64,000 nucleotides of DNA from Asticcacaulis currens. GTDB taxonomy: Bacteria > Pseudomonadota > Alphaproteobacteria > Caulobacterales > Caulobacteraceae. The notes under the pieces are model-generated. The model worked only from the letters and a program-made list of their open reading frames with translations. It had not been told where the DNA came from and searched no databases. Every line of letters begins with the position of its first letter. Within the stretch, counting starts at the first letter, position 1. This document shows, one piece after another, positions 8,424 to 16,680 of the stretch. The DNA lies in the NCBI RefSeq assembly GCF_028550395.1, contig NZ_JAQQKW010000010.1:90746-154745 (forward strand). The letters run 5' to 3'. Both the position numbers and the translations under genes were made by a program.

Positions 8424-10600
8424 GCCTTTTTCGCCAAAGCCTCCGGCGTCAGCGGCAGCTTGCGCACGCGCACACCCGTCGCTGCAAAGATGGCGTTGCA
8501 CACAGCCGGAATGACCGGCGGCAGGGCCGGCTCGCCCAGCCCGGTCGGCGGGTTGTCGCTGAGGACAAAGTGCGTGTCGATGTGCGGCGCTTCGGACATG
8601 CGCATCAGCGGCACCTCGTGGAAATTGCCCTGCACCGCGCGCCCCTTGTCGAAGGTGATGGCCTGACGCAGTTCGCCAATACCGTCGATGACCGAGCCTT
8701 CGACCTGATTGATCGCGCCTGCCGGGTTGATGATCTGCGACCCGACATCGCCGACCACCCACACCTTGAGGACGCGCCACGTGCCGTCCGGGCTCACCCG
8801 CACCTTGGCCACCTCGGCAAAATAGCCGCGATGGCTGAAATAGGTGGCCAGGCCAAAGCCTTCACCCGCCGCCGGTTTGCGCCTGTCCCACCCCGACCGC
8901 GTCCTCAGCGTATCCAGTATCACTTTCAGCCGTTTCAGATCGTAGTCCGGGCCACGACCCTCAGCCGCAGGACCCTTACCGGCCGTTTCAATCAGGTGCA
9001 GGCGGAAGTCGAACGGGTCCTTGCCCGCCGCGTGCGCCACCTCATCGAGGAAACATTCGTGCACATAGGCCAGAGAATTGGACGACGGCGCGCGCAAATA
9101 GCCTGTGGGGACAAGCGTCTCGATCAGCGATTGCTCCAGCCGGTAGTTGGGCACGGTGATCTGTGCAAAACCGTCCGGGGTTATGCCAGCCCCCTGCGCA
9201 GTCTTGCCGCCGCGCGCAAAGGTCACGCCGTGCGCCTGATAGGCGCTGAGGCCGCCCGCACCATCCAGACCGGCGCGCAGACGGTGATAATTGCCGGGCC
9301 GGAAGTAGTCGTAGGCGATGTCGTCTTCGCGCGTCCACAACAGCTTGACCGGCACCCCGGCCTTTTGCGCCACCGCCGCCGCTTCGACCATATAGTCGTT
9401 TTCCAGCCGCCGCCCGAAGCCGCCGCCGCCCCGCACCATGTGCACCGTGACCTTCTCTTCCGGCACGCCCAGGGTCTGAGCCACCAGTCGCCGGCCCCCG
9501 CCGGGCGACTGGGTCGGGGCCCAGATTTCGATGCCGTCCGCCGTTACTCTCGCCGTACAGTTCTGCGGTTCCAGCGGCACGTGCGGGATGAAGGGCGTCT
9601 CATAGACAGCCTCGACGGTTTTGGCCGCCGCCGCCAGCGCCGTCCGGACATCGCCCTTGTCACGGATGGGCTCGCCGCTGCCGGTCAGCAGGGTTTCTGC
9701 CTGCGCCGCATAGGTCGCCGTATCGTGCGGCACACCGATGGCCTCGTCCCAGACGATATCAAGCTGGTCGCGCGCCGATTTGGCGTACCACCATTGATCG
9801 GCGACGATGGCGACACAGTCCTGAATCCCGTGGAAATCCCCCTTACCCTCCAGCGTGAAGACCTGCGCCACCCCGGGCAGCTTGCGGATGTCATCGAGAT
9901 TGGCGGATTTGAGCTTCGCGCCATAGACCGGCGGCTTGGCCAGTATGGCGTACTTCATCCCCGGCACCACCGTGTCGATGCCGAAGATGGGCGCGCCCCT
10001 GACGATCTTCGGGCTATCGACGCCACCCTTGAACTGCCCGATCAGGGTGAAGGTTTTGGGGTCTTTCAGCGCGACGGTCTTGAGGTCCGGAACGGGGACC
10101 TTCGCGGCCGCCGTCGCCAGCGTCCCGTAGCTCAGCTTTTTGCCGCTGGCCTTGTGCACGACCGTGCCTTTCACGGCGCTCAGCTCCGCCACCGGCACCT
10201 TCAGCGCCTCGGCCCCGGCCTGAAGAAACATGGCGCGCGCGGCCGCCCCGGCCCGGCGCATGGTCTCGTAATTCATCGGCGTGGTCAGCGAGCCCCCCGC
10301 GAATTGCGGGCCATAGGTTTTTTCATCGACCGGTGCGGTTTCGACGCGCACCTGCGCCCAATCGACGTCCATCTCTTCGGCGATGATCATGGGCAGCATG
10401 GTCTTGACGCCCTGTCCCACCTCCGGGTTCTTGGCGCGGATGGTGACGGTCCCGTCAGGGGCGACGGCGACGTAGTCGGTCAGGCGCGCGGCGGCCGACT
10501 GCGCTTCGGACGGCGAGGCCCCGAAGCCCATGACAAACCCCCCGCCCGCCAACACAGCCGCAGAGACAAACAGGCGGCGCGAAATCTTCACATCGTCCAT
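8420..10600 (-). CDS. Molybdopterin-binding subunit of a Tat-exported aldehyde oxidase/isoquinoline 1-oxidoreductase-like enzyme
   Basis: A 726-residue catalytic subunit of the xanthine oxidase family. It begins with a twin-arginine signal (SRRLFVSAAVLAGGGFVMG) ending near SPSEAQ, so the folded enzyme is exported to the periplasm. Family signatures include PEVGQGVKTMLPMI, HVPLEPQNC, the Mo-cofactor loop GGGGFGRR and the C-terminal GLGEPALPPVIPAVCNAI with Glu at the active-site region. The ATG at 10600 lies 2 bases after the 2Fe-2S subunit's stop. The split two-subunit form plus Tat signal is typical of the IorAB/aldehyde dehydrogenase group. The substrate (N-heterocycle or aldehyde) cannot be told from the sequence. 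Confidence 0.9.
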   Translation of the reverse strand: MDDVKISRRLFVSAAVLAGGGFVMGFGASPSEAQSAAARLTDYVAVAPDGTVTIRAKNPEVGQGVKTMLPMIIAEEMDVDWAQVRVETAPVDEKTYGPQFAGGSLTTPMNYETMRRAGAAARAMFLQAGAEALKVPVAELSAVKGTVVHKASGKKLSYGTLATAAAKVPVPDLKTVALKDPKTFTLIGQFKGGVDSPKIVRGAPIFGIDTVVPGMKYAILAKPPVYGAKLKSANLDDIRKLPGVAQVFTLEGKGDFHGIQDCVAIVADQWWYAKSARDQLDIVWDEAIGVPHDTATYAAQAETLLTGSGEPIRDKGDVRTALAAAAKTVEAVYETPFIPHVPLEPQNCTARVTADGIEIWAPTQSPGGGRRLVAQTLGVPEEKVTVHMVRGGGGFGRRLENDYMVEAAAVAQKAGVPVKLLWTREDDIAYDYFRPGNYHRLRAGLDGAGGLSAYQAHGVTFARGGKTAQGAGITPDGFAQITVPNYRLEQSLIETLVPTGYLRAPSSNSLAYVHECFLDEVAHAAGKDPFDFRLHLIETAGKGPAAEGRGPDYDLKRLKVILDTLRTRSGWDRRKPAAGEGFGLATYFSHRGYFAEVAKVRVSPDGTWRVLKVWVVGDVGSQIINPAGAINQVEGSVIDGIGELRQAITFDKGRAVQGNFHEVPLMRMSEAPHIDTHFVLSDNPPTGLGEPALPPVIPAVCNAIFAATGVRVRKLPLTPEALAKKA

Positions 10601-10602
10601 GC

Positions 10603-11079
10603 TCAGGCCTCCCGCGTATCGGCCAGCGCCACACCGGCGGCCTTTTTGATCGCCGCGCGGATGCGGGTATAGGTGGCGCAACGGCACAGATTGCCGTCCA
10701 TGGCCACGTCGATATCGGCATCGGTGGGCTTCGGCGTTTCTTTCAGCAGGGCTGCGGCGGTCATGATCTGCCCGGCCTGACAATAGCCGCACTGCATGAC
10801 ATCGACCTCAAGCCAGGCCGCCTGAAGCGCCTTGCCTTCCTTGGTCTGGCCAATGCCCTCGATGGTGGTCACCGCCTCGCCTTCGACGGCGCCGACCGGC
10901 GTGATACAGGCGCGCACCGGCGTGCCATCGACGTGGACCGTGCACGCCCCGCACTGGGCAATACCGCAGCCGAACTTGGTGCCGACCAGCCCGAACGTGT
11001 CGCGCAGCGCCCACAGGAGCGGCATATCCTCGGGCACGTCCTGATCGTAGGCCTTACCATTGATGGTGAATTTCAACAC
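10603..11079 (-). CDS. (2Fe-2S)-binding small subunit of the Mo hydroxylase
   Basis: A 158-residue iron-sulfur subunit, IorA/CoxS-like. The plant-ferredoxin-type cluster motif is [15 protein letters not shown] with a preceding FGCG. The second cluster sits in the C-terminal helical domain, [10 protein letters not shown] and CRCATY. It passes electrons from the molybdenum centre. The start is ambiguous by one codon: GTG at 11079 and TTG at 11076 follow AGGGGAGG, and the TTG has the better spacing (5 bases). It lies 72 bases after the MocA-like gene and directly before the catalytic subunit gene, in one operon. Confidence 0.92.
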   Translation of the reverse strand: MLKFTINGKAYDQDVPEDMPLLWALRDTFGLVGTKFGCGIAQCGACTVHVDGTPVRACITPVGAVEGEAVTTIEGIGQTKEGKALQAAWLEVDVMQCGYCQAGQIMTAAALLKETPKPTDADIDVAMDGNLCRCATYTRIRAAIKKAAGVALADTREA

Positions 11080-11151
11080 AGCCTCCCCTGATATCTCTTT
11101 GTTATCCGGCCAGCTTAGCGGATTTGGTCCGCCCGCAAAGTGACATTTGCT

Positions 11152-11736
11152 TTATCCAAACCGTCCGCGCGCCCGCTCCAGATCGTCCGGGGTGTCGATG
11201 TCAGATAACGCGTCACATGAAGCCTCTATGCTTACGGTTTGAACGGCGGCTGAGATCAGTATCCGTCGCGCCCCTGCATCGCCGCTGAGGGCGCGCAGGG
11301 CCCCGATATGGTTTGCAGAGAAGGCCACAGGCGGCCCTTTCGCCTCACCGACGGTACTGACGGCAATGGTGATACCTTCACCGAGCGCGCTCACCAGAGC
11401 CGAGATGTGCGTCAGGGGCACAAAGGGCATATCGGCGAGACAGACCACCACCCCGGCGGCCCCGCCCACCTGACGCGCCGCCAGCGCCAGATTGTCGCCC
11501 ATGCCTGCCAGCGGTAGCGGAGTCAGAGTCTCAAACCCAAGCCCGGTCAGGGTGTTCCGCAGCTCATCCGACACGACAACGGCCAGTTTCTGCCGCCAAT
11601 TCAGGGCGCAAAGGCGCTCCGCCATATGCACACCCAGCGGCCGGCCGTCGAGATCGGCCATCAGCTTGTCTTCATCGCCAAAGCGCCGGGAATGGCCGGC
11701 AGCCAGCAGGATCAGAGCCATGTCTTCGCTGTTCAT
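11152..11736 (-). CDS. mocA: MocA-like molybdenum cofactor cytidylyltransferase (MobA-like NTP transferase)
   Basis: A 194-residue nucleotidyltransferase of the MobA/MocA fold. The nucleotide-binding N-terminus is ILLAAGHSRRFGDEDKLMADLDG and the metal site is CLADMPFV. Such proteins convert Mo-molybdopterin to its cytosine dinucleotide for xanthine-oxidase-family enzymes. As first gene of the operon that also encodes the two enzyme subunits and XdhC, it most likely makes the MCD form for that enzyme. Guanylyl transfer (MobA) is less likely given this context. Its start faces the exporter gene across an 80-base divergent gap. Confidence 0.85.
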   Translation of the reverse strand: MNSEDMALILLAAGHSRRFGDEDKLMADLDGRPLGVHMAERLCALNWRQKLAVVVSDELRNTLTGLGFETLTPLPLAGMGDNLALAARQVGGAAGVVVCLADMPFVPLTHISALVSALGEGITIAVSTVGEAKGPPVAFSANHIGALRALSGDAGARRILISAAVQTVSIEASCDALSDIDTPDDLERARGRFG

Positions 11737-11816
11737 CGGCTCAGCTTGCCGGACGTGTGCTTTTTCTCAAACTCATAATTTCTTTCGCAGCGTCACCCGG
11801 CTATAGGGAGCGCGTC

Positions 11817-13034
11817 ATGTTGAAGCTGCCCCCCAGGGACATCCCGCCCTTTCCCGAATTTGTCGCCATTATCGCCGCCTGCATGGCCGCGACGGCGCTG
11901 AGCGTGGACACCATGCTGCCCGCCCTGCCGCACATGGCGGCGGATTTCGGCATCGACAATGCCAACCGTATGCAGTTGATCATCTCGGTCTTCTTCATGG
12001 GGATGGGCATAGGTCAGTTTCTGTGCGGCACCCTGTCGGACTGGCTGGGACGCCGCCGTGTGCTGCTGGGCGGCCTGATCGTCTATGTGCTTCTGTCGCT
12101 GACCGTGTCGCTGGTCACCGATCTGGAACACATGATCCTGCTGCGTTTCTTTCAGGGCATAGCCGCGGCCTCGGCCAATGTCATTCCGCGGTCGGCCATC
12201 CGCGACCTCTATTCCGGCGCGCGCATGGCCAAGGTGCTCTCGACCTCGCACGTCATCTTCATGGCCGTGCCGATCATGGCCCCCAGCCTCGGTCAGCTGA
12301 TCATGCTGGGCTTTCCGTGGCGCGGCATCTTCTTTGCCCTGACCATTGCCGGTCTGCTGGTCTTTGTGTGGGTGGGCCTGCGCCTGCCGGAAACCCTGCC
12401 GGTGGAACAGCGCTTCGCCCCGTCTCCCGGCAAGTTCCTCCGCGTGGCGCGCTATATCGCCTCTGAGCCCACCTCGCTTGGCTATGGGCTGGCGGTGATG
12501 GTGATGACGTCGATGATCCTGTGCTATCTGTCGATGATGCCGCAGATTTTCGAAGAGGTGTTTCATCAGCCGGGCTATCTGGGGCTGGTCTTCGCCCTGT
12601 GCGCCGGCGCCATGGCGGTCGGGGCCTTCACCAATATCCGGCTGGTCGAGCGACTGGGGACGCGCGTCATGTCGCACCGCTCGCTGACCGCCCTGATCAT
12701 CCTGTCGGCCATCCACGTGGTGTGGGCGCTGTTGGGCTATGAGACCCTGATCAGTTTCACGCTTCTGCAAGGCCTGACCATGATGTGCATGGCCATGTGC
12801 ACCTCCAACTTCACAGCGATTGCCATGGAAAAGGTCGGCCACGTCGCGGGTACGGCGGCCTCGCTTCAGGGGGTGCTGTCGATGGTCGGCGGCGGTCTGA
12901 TCGGGGCGTGGATCGGTCAGTTCTGGTCCGGCGGCGTGTGGCTTCTGCCGCTGGCCGCCATGGGGCTGGGCCTGACAGCCATCAGCATCATTCTGGTGGT
13001 CGAAAAGGGTCGGCTATACCGCAACCCGGTCTAG
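11817..13034 (+). CDS. Bcr/CflA-family MFS multidrug efflux transporter
   Basis: A 405-residue inner-membrane protein with about 12 hydrophobic segments. TM1 has the family pattern ATALSVDTMLPALPHMAADFG. Loop 2-3 carries the MFS motif GTLSDWLGRRRVLLGG, and TM5 has the antiporter-like VPIMAPSLGQLIM. These match the Bcr/CflA drug-resistance subfamily (proton-driven export). I start at the ATG at 11817, with AGGGAG upstream; the 20 extra codons further up are poor. It is divergent from mocA and convergent with maiA. The real substrate is unknown. Confidence 0.87.
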   Translation: MLKLPPRDIPPFPEFVAIIAACMAATALSVDTMLPALPHMAADFGIDNANRMQLIISVFFMGMGIGQFLCGTLSDWLGRRRVLLGGLIVYVLLSLTVSLVTDLEHMILLRFFQGIAAASANVIPRSAIRDLYSGARMAKVLSTSHVIFMAVPIMAPSLGQLIMLGFPWRGIFFALTIAGLLVFVWVGLRLPETLPVEQRFAPSPGKFLRVARYIASEPTSLGYGLAVMVMTSMILCYLSMMPQIFEEVFHQPGYLGLVFALCAGAMAVGAFTNIRLVERLGTRVMSHRSLTALIILSAIHVVWALLGYETLISFTLLQGLTMMCMAMCTSNFTAIAMEKVGHVAGTAASLQGVLSMVGGGLIGAWIGQFWSGGVWLLPLAAMGLGLTAISIILVVEKGRLYRNPV

Positions 13035-13047
13035 GGTCCAAACCCAA

Positions 13048-13677
13048 TCACTCGGCGTCGGGTTGCCGTTCAGGTCGCGTGGCCTCAAAGGCCGGATGGC
13101 GGAGGCAGGCGGCTTCGATCTCTGTCAGACGCGGCCAGCGCAGTTCGACGCCGAAGCGGCGGGCATTGGCCATCTGCGGCACCAGAAAAATATCGGCCAG
13201 AGTCACCTCAGTTCCAAAGCAAAAAGGTCCGGCCTGTCCGTCCAGCAGGGCTTCGCAGGCATCAAAGCCCGTGGCTATCGTTTCCTGCGCCCACGCCCTG
13301 ACGCCCGCCTCGTCCTGCCCCAGCGCCTTCAGTCGGTTGAGCACACGCAGGTTCTGCAACGGGTGGATTTCGCAGGCAATGGCGTAGGCAAAGGCGCGGA
13401 TGCGCGCCCGCGCCAGCGCCGTGCCCGGCAGCAGGGGCGATTGCGGATAGACCTCATCCAGATATTCGCAGATAGCCAGAGACTGGGTCAGCACCGCCCC
13501 GTCCTCCACCTCCAGCGCCGGAACCAGCCCCTGCGGATTGACTTTCAGATAGGTGGGCGCGCGCTGGTCGCCATGGCGCAGATGGACAAACACCTGATCG
13601 TAGTCGAGGCCTTTCAGCGCCAGAGCGATACGCACACGCCAGGCGGCGGAGGAGCGGAAATAGCCATGCAGTTTCAT
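13048..13677 (-). CDS. maiA: Maleylacetoacetate isomerase (zeta-class glutathione transferase)
   Basis: A 209-residue zeta-class GST that isomerises maleylacetoacetate to fumarylacetoacetate, the step between HmgA and FahA. The active-site region reads GYFRSSAAWRVRIALALKGL. The common zeta motif is SSCxWRVR, so the Cys is replaced by Ala here while the Ser pair is kept. NPQGLVPALE and LTQSLAICEYLDE form the glutathione site, and CEIHPLQNLRVL is a typical zeta segment. Its ATG overlaps the stop of the Crp/Fnr-type regulator gene (ATGA). It is separated by about 5.6 kb from hppD-hmgA-fahA. Confidence 0.92.
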   Translation of the reverse strand: MKLHGYFRSSAAWRVRIALALKGLDYDQVFVHLRHGDQRAPTYLKVNPQGLVPALEVEDGAVLTQSLAICEYLDEVYPQSPLLPGTALARARIRAFAYAIACEIHPLQNLRVLNRLKALGQDEAGVRAWAQETIATGFDACEALLDGQAGPFCFGTEVTLADIFLVPQMANARRFGVELRWPRLTEIEAACLRHPAFEATRPERQPDAE

Positions 13678-14426
13678 TTGGCGGTGATCTCACTGTCTTC
13701 GGCGGCGGGATAGACACCCGCCAGCACCTCGTCGAAATGGGCCCGCACCTGCGCCCCGCAACCACAGGCGCGTTGCCGGAGCCCCGCCGGATCGCGGATT
13801 TCGACCCGCCCGCGCACCGTGGCCAGCAGACCGTCGCGCTGCATCACGCCCATGACGCGGCTGACATAGGCCCGTCCGACGCCGAGCATAGACGACAACT
13901 GATCCTGCGTCAGCGGAATTGTCGCGCTTTCGGTGCGGTCGAGCGCCAGACTGAGCCAGCGCGCCGCGCGCTGTTCGATCGTGTGGGTGGCATTACAGGC
14001 CACCGACTGAAACACCTGCGCCAGCAGACAGTCGGAATAGCGGGCAAAGAAGTAGCGCAGGGTGAGGGACTCGCTTTTCAGCGCCTCCAGAGCCTGAAGA
14101 TCAATGCGCAGCAGCTTGCCCGGAAACTGCACTTCGGCGCAGGAAAAGGCGGGCAGCCGTCCCTGACTGACGATGCCGCCGACCGCGCCTTCGCGCCCGA
14201 CCAGCGCCGTTTCGACCCCGCGCCCGTCATCAAGCAGCACCCGGAACCCGACCAGTGTGCTGCCCAGCGGAAACCAGGCGTGGCGCACCACGTCCCCGGC
14301 ATTGAACAGGACCATGCCGCGCGGCGCGGTGATCGTCTCCATGCGCGCCTGAAGCCGCATCCGGTCGGCCGGGCGCAGCGCCATCAGCAAATTGCTGCTC
14401 AGAAGTTCGGGGTGGAGCGTGTCCAT
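13674..14426 (-). CDS. Crp/Fnr-family transcriptional regulator
   Basis: A 250-residue regulator. The N-terminal cyclic-nucleotide-binding-like beta-roll covers around residues 20-130 (RGMVLFNAGDVVRHAWFPL, EGAVGGIV). The C-terminal winged helix contains IPLTQDQLSSMLGVGRAYVSRVM. The effector residues of a true cAMP pocket are not evident. The C-terminus carries RACGCG, two Cys three residues apart. I start at the ATG at 14426, with GAGG 6 bases upstream; long upstream in-frame sequence is not credible. It is coupled to maiA by ATGA overlap, suggesting it controls that gene. A palindrome at 14451-14470 just upstream could be its own operator. Confidence 0.85.
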   Translation of the reverse strand: MDTLHPELLSSNLLMALRPADRMRLQARMETITAPRGMVLFNAGDVVRHAWFPLGSTLVGFRVLLDDGRGVETALVGREGAVGGIVSQGRLPAFSCAEVQFPGKLLRIDLQALEALKSESLTLRYFFARYSDCLLAQVFQSVACNATHTIEQRAARWLSLALDRTESATIPLTQDQLSSMLGVGRAYVSRVMGVMQRDGLLATVRGRVEIRDPAGLRQRACGCGAQVRAHFDEVLAGVYPAAEDSEITAK

Positions 14427-14450
14427 CGGGGCCTCATTACCTTTACCCCT

Positions 14451-14470
14451 TATGTGTACGAGTGCACATA
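14451..14470. promoter_or_regulatory. Candidate Crp/Fnr-type operator
   Basis: TATGTGTA-CGAG-TGCACATA is a near-perfect palindrome (one mismatch per arm) with the TGTG-N8-CACA spacing of Crp-like sites. It lies 24 bases upstream of the regulator's ATG and between two divergent genes, so autoregulation is plausible. Confidence 0.45.
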
Positions 14471-14550
14471 CAATGCCGCCATATCGGGCTAGGCACAGGG
14501 GCGCAAGGTTTCGATAAGCCTGCGCCTCCCCCCGAAAGGTCCGCTTGTTC

Positions 14551-14940
14551 ATGGCGTCCGACGCCCCTGTCATCCTTCTGGCCGAACCGCACGCCCCCAG
14601 CGCCGATCTCATCGTGACGCTGCTCGACGATCTGGGGCTGAAGACCGAGGTGGTGACCAGCGGGCAGGCCCTGCTGGAATCCCTGTTGTCGGGCCGGGGG
14701 CCGGTGGTCCTGCTCAATATCGACCTGCCAGATATGGACGGTGTACGGGCGACGCGACAGATCCGCGATCTGGAACGCCGCCGCCTGATCCCGCCCGTGG
14801 TTGTCATCGGCCTGACGCCGCAGGGCCTGATCGACGAGCGTCAGCTTTGCCTCGACGCCGGCATGGACGGCAACCTGTCAAAGCCCGTCAGCATCGGCCG
14901 CCTCAGCGCCGCCCTTTCGCCCTATCCCCTGCCCAACTGA
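14551..14940 (+). CDS. Stand-alone response-regulator receiver domain protein
   Basis: A 129-residue CheY-like receiver with no output domain. The acidic patch residue is in LAEPHAP, the phospho-acceptor Asp in LLNIDLPDMDG, the switch Thr in VIGLTPQ and the conserved Lys in NLSKPV, so phosphorylation should work. The ATG at 14551 follows GAAAGG at modest spacing. It is divergent from the Crp/Fnr-type gene, and no histidine kinase lies nearby. Possible roles are as a phosphorelay intermediate or as a protein-interaction switch; none can be assigned. Confidence 0.85.
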   Translation: MASDAPVILLAEPHAPSADLIVTLLDDLGLKTEVVTSGQALLESLLSGRGPVVLLNIDLPDMDGVRATRQIRDLERRRLIPPVVVIGLTPQGLIDERQLCLDAGMDGNLSKPVSIGRLSAALSPYPLPN

Positions 14941-15060
14941 GCGGTACCCCGCGCACAGGAAAAAAATTTGTGCGGACGCGCTGGAAACCGGTGTCATTAC
15001 CGTATAAGCTGGGCAAAAGACCAAGAACATACGGAAACATTCGGGAAAGACGGGACCTTC

Positions 15061-16668
15061 ATGCGCCCCCTTGTTAAATCGATTGCAGGCCTCGCGGGCC
15101 TGTGTCTGGCTCTGTGCAGCCCTCTCGCCGACGCCGCCCCTCAGCCGTCGGACAGCGCGATCAAAAAGACCATGCGCAAGGCCACGACGTTCATGGTCGA
15201 AACCGTTTCGACCAACGGCGGCTATGTGTGGTCCTATCTGCCGGACATGTCGCGCCGCTGGGGGGAGCTTGAGGCGCGCCCCAGCATGATCTGGGTGCAG
15301 CCGCCGGGCACGGCGACCATGGGCCAACTGTTCCTCGATGCCTACCATGCCACGGGCGATGAGTATTACTACACCGCCGCCGAAAAGGCCGCTGCCGCCC
15401 TGATCTTCGGTCAGCAGGACAATGGCGGCTGGCACTATTTCATCGACTTCGGCGGCGAGGCCTCGACGAAGCAGTGGTACGACACCATCGGCAAGAACGC
15501 CTGGCGCATGGAAGAGTTCCAGCACTACTGGGGCAATGCCACCTATGACGACGACGGCACGGTGGAGGCGATGACCTTCATCCTGCGTCTCTACCTCGAA
15601 AAGCACGACCCGAAGTACAAACCCTCGCTCGAAAAGGCGATCGACTTCGTGCTCAAGAGCCAGTACCCCAATGGCGGCTGGCCGCAGCGGTATCCGCTGA
15701 AATACGAGTTTTCGCACCACGGTCAGCCGGACTACACGTCGTACATCACCTTCAATGACGATGTGGCCGCCGGTAATGTCCACTTCCTGATCCTCTGCTA
15801 TCAGGCGCTGGGCGAAACGCGCGTGCTCGATGCCATAAACCGCGGCATGAACATCTATATTCTGGCGCAAAACGGCGCGCCCCAGGCCGGCTGGTCGCTG
15901 CAATATACGCCCGATCTCAAGCCCGCCGGGGCGCGGACCTATGAGCCGAAATCCCTGTCGGCGCACACCACCGCCAGCGCCATCCGGCAGTTGATGGACT
16001 TCTATAAGCTCACCGGCGACAGCAAATATCTGGCGCCCATCCCGGCAGCGCTCGACTGGCTCGACTCGGTGCGTTTGCCCGGCGAAAAGCCCCTCTATCC
16101 GTCCTTTGTCGAACTGGGCACCAACAAGGCGCTCTATACGCACCGCGAAGGCTCTAACGTTGTCAATGGCCACTACTATGCCGACTACACTCCGGAGCAT
16201 ACACTGCGCCACTACAGCTCGACGCGCTCGATCAATGTTGCCAAGCTGCGTCAGGACTATGAAAAGCTGAAAGCCACCCCGCCGGAAGAGGCCTCCAAAG
16301 ACTCGCCGCTGAAATACGGCGTGGCCAAGCCGCTGCCGCGTTATTTCCTGATCGAGGAACACAGTGATTCCGACCTCAACCACAGCCGCGTCGCCGAAAC
16401 CGCCGATCAGCTGGTCAAGTCGCTGAACAAGGACGGCTGGTGGCCGACCGAGCTGAAATCGACCTCCAACCCGTATATCGGGGATGGTTCGCCGACGCCG
16501 GCCGAGGGCGATTACCGCTCGACGCACGTCGGCGACAAGACCGACACCTCGCCCTACCTCGCCGATAAACCCGTCATCGGCATTTCGACCAGCGCCTATA
16601 TCGACAATATGAAAGCGCTGATCGGGGCCCTGAACGCCAAAGACACTCACGAAAACAAGACAAAATAA
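15061..16668 (+). CDS. pelA: Secreted pectate lyase, PL10 (PelA-like) family
   Basis: A 535-residue polygalacturonate lyase with a signal peptide (MRPLVKSIAGLAGLCLALC, cut near ADAAP). The central alpha-helical domain has the PL10 landmarks QYPNGGWPQRYP, YITFNDDVAAGNVHFL and PAGARTYEPKSLSAHTT. An earlier segment repeats the NGGW theme (QQDNGGWHYFIDFGG). The family cleaves pectate by beta-elimination with Ca2+. The C-terminal part (around residues 400-535) is less typical, and the protein is longer than a bare PL10 catalytic domain. A uronate transporter gene follows 12 bases after its stop, which fits pectin use. I start at the ATG at 15061; the upstream GTG extension lacks a signal. Confidence 0.87.
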   Translation: MRPLVKSIAGLAGLCLALCSPLADAAPQPSDSAIKKTMRKATTFMVETVSTNGGYVWSYLPDMSRRWGELEARPSMIWVQPPGTATMGQLFLDAYHATGDEYYYTAAEKAAAALIFGQQDNGGWHYFIDFGGEASTKQWYDTIGKNAWRMEEFQHYWGNATYDDDGTVEAMTFILRLYLEKHDPKYKPSLEKAIDFVLKSQYPNGGWPQRYPLKYEFSHHGQPDYTSYITFNDDVAAGNVHFLILCYQALGETRVLDAINRGMNIYILAQNGAPQAGWSLQYTPDLKPAGARTYEPKSLSAHTTASAIRQLMDFYKLTGDSKYLAPIPAALDWLDSVRLPGEKPLYPSFVELGTNKALYTHREGSNVVNGHYYADYTPEHTLRHYSSTRSINVAKLRQDYEKLKATPPEEASKDSPLKYGVAKPLPRYFLIEEHSDSDLNHSRVAETADQLVKSLNKDGWWPTELKSTSNPYIGDGSPTPAEGDYRSTHVGDKTDTSPYLADKPVIGISTSAYIDNMKALIGALNAKDTHENKTK

Positions 16669-16680
16669 AAGGAAACCGCC

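Noticed and set aside
8570..10672. Long antisense frame (700 codons) opposite the Mo subunit
   Set aside because: It mirrors the codon structure of the real gene, lacks any recognisable domain, and similar frames occur opposite several other genes (1783-3678, 42816-45050, 48698-51814). Typical of GC-rich DNA.
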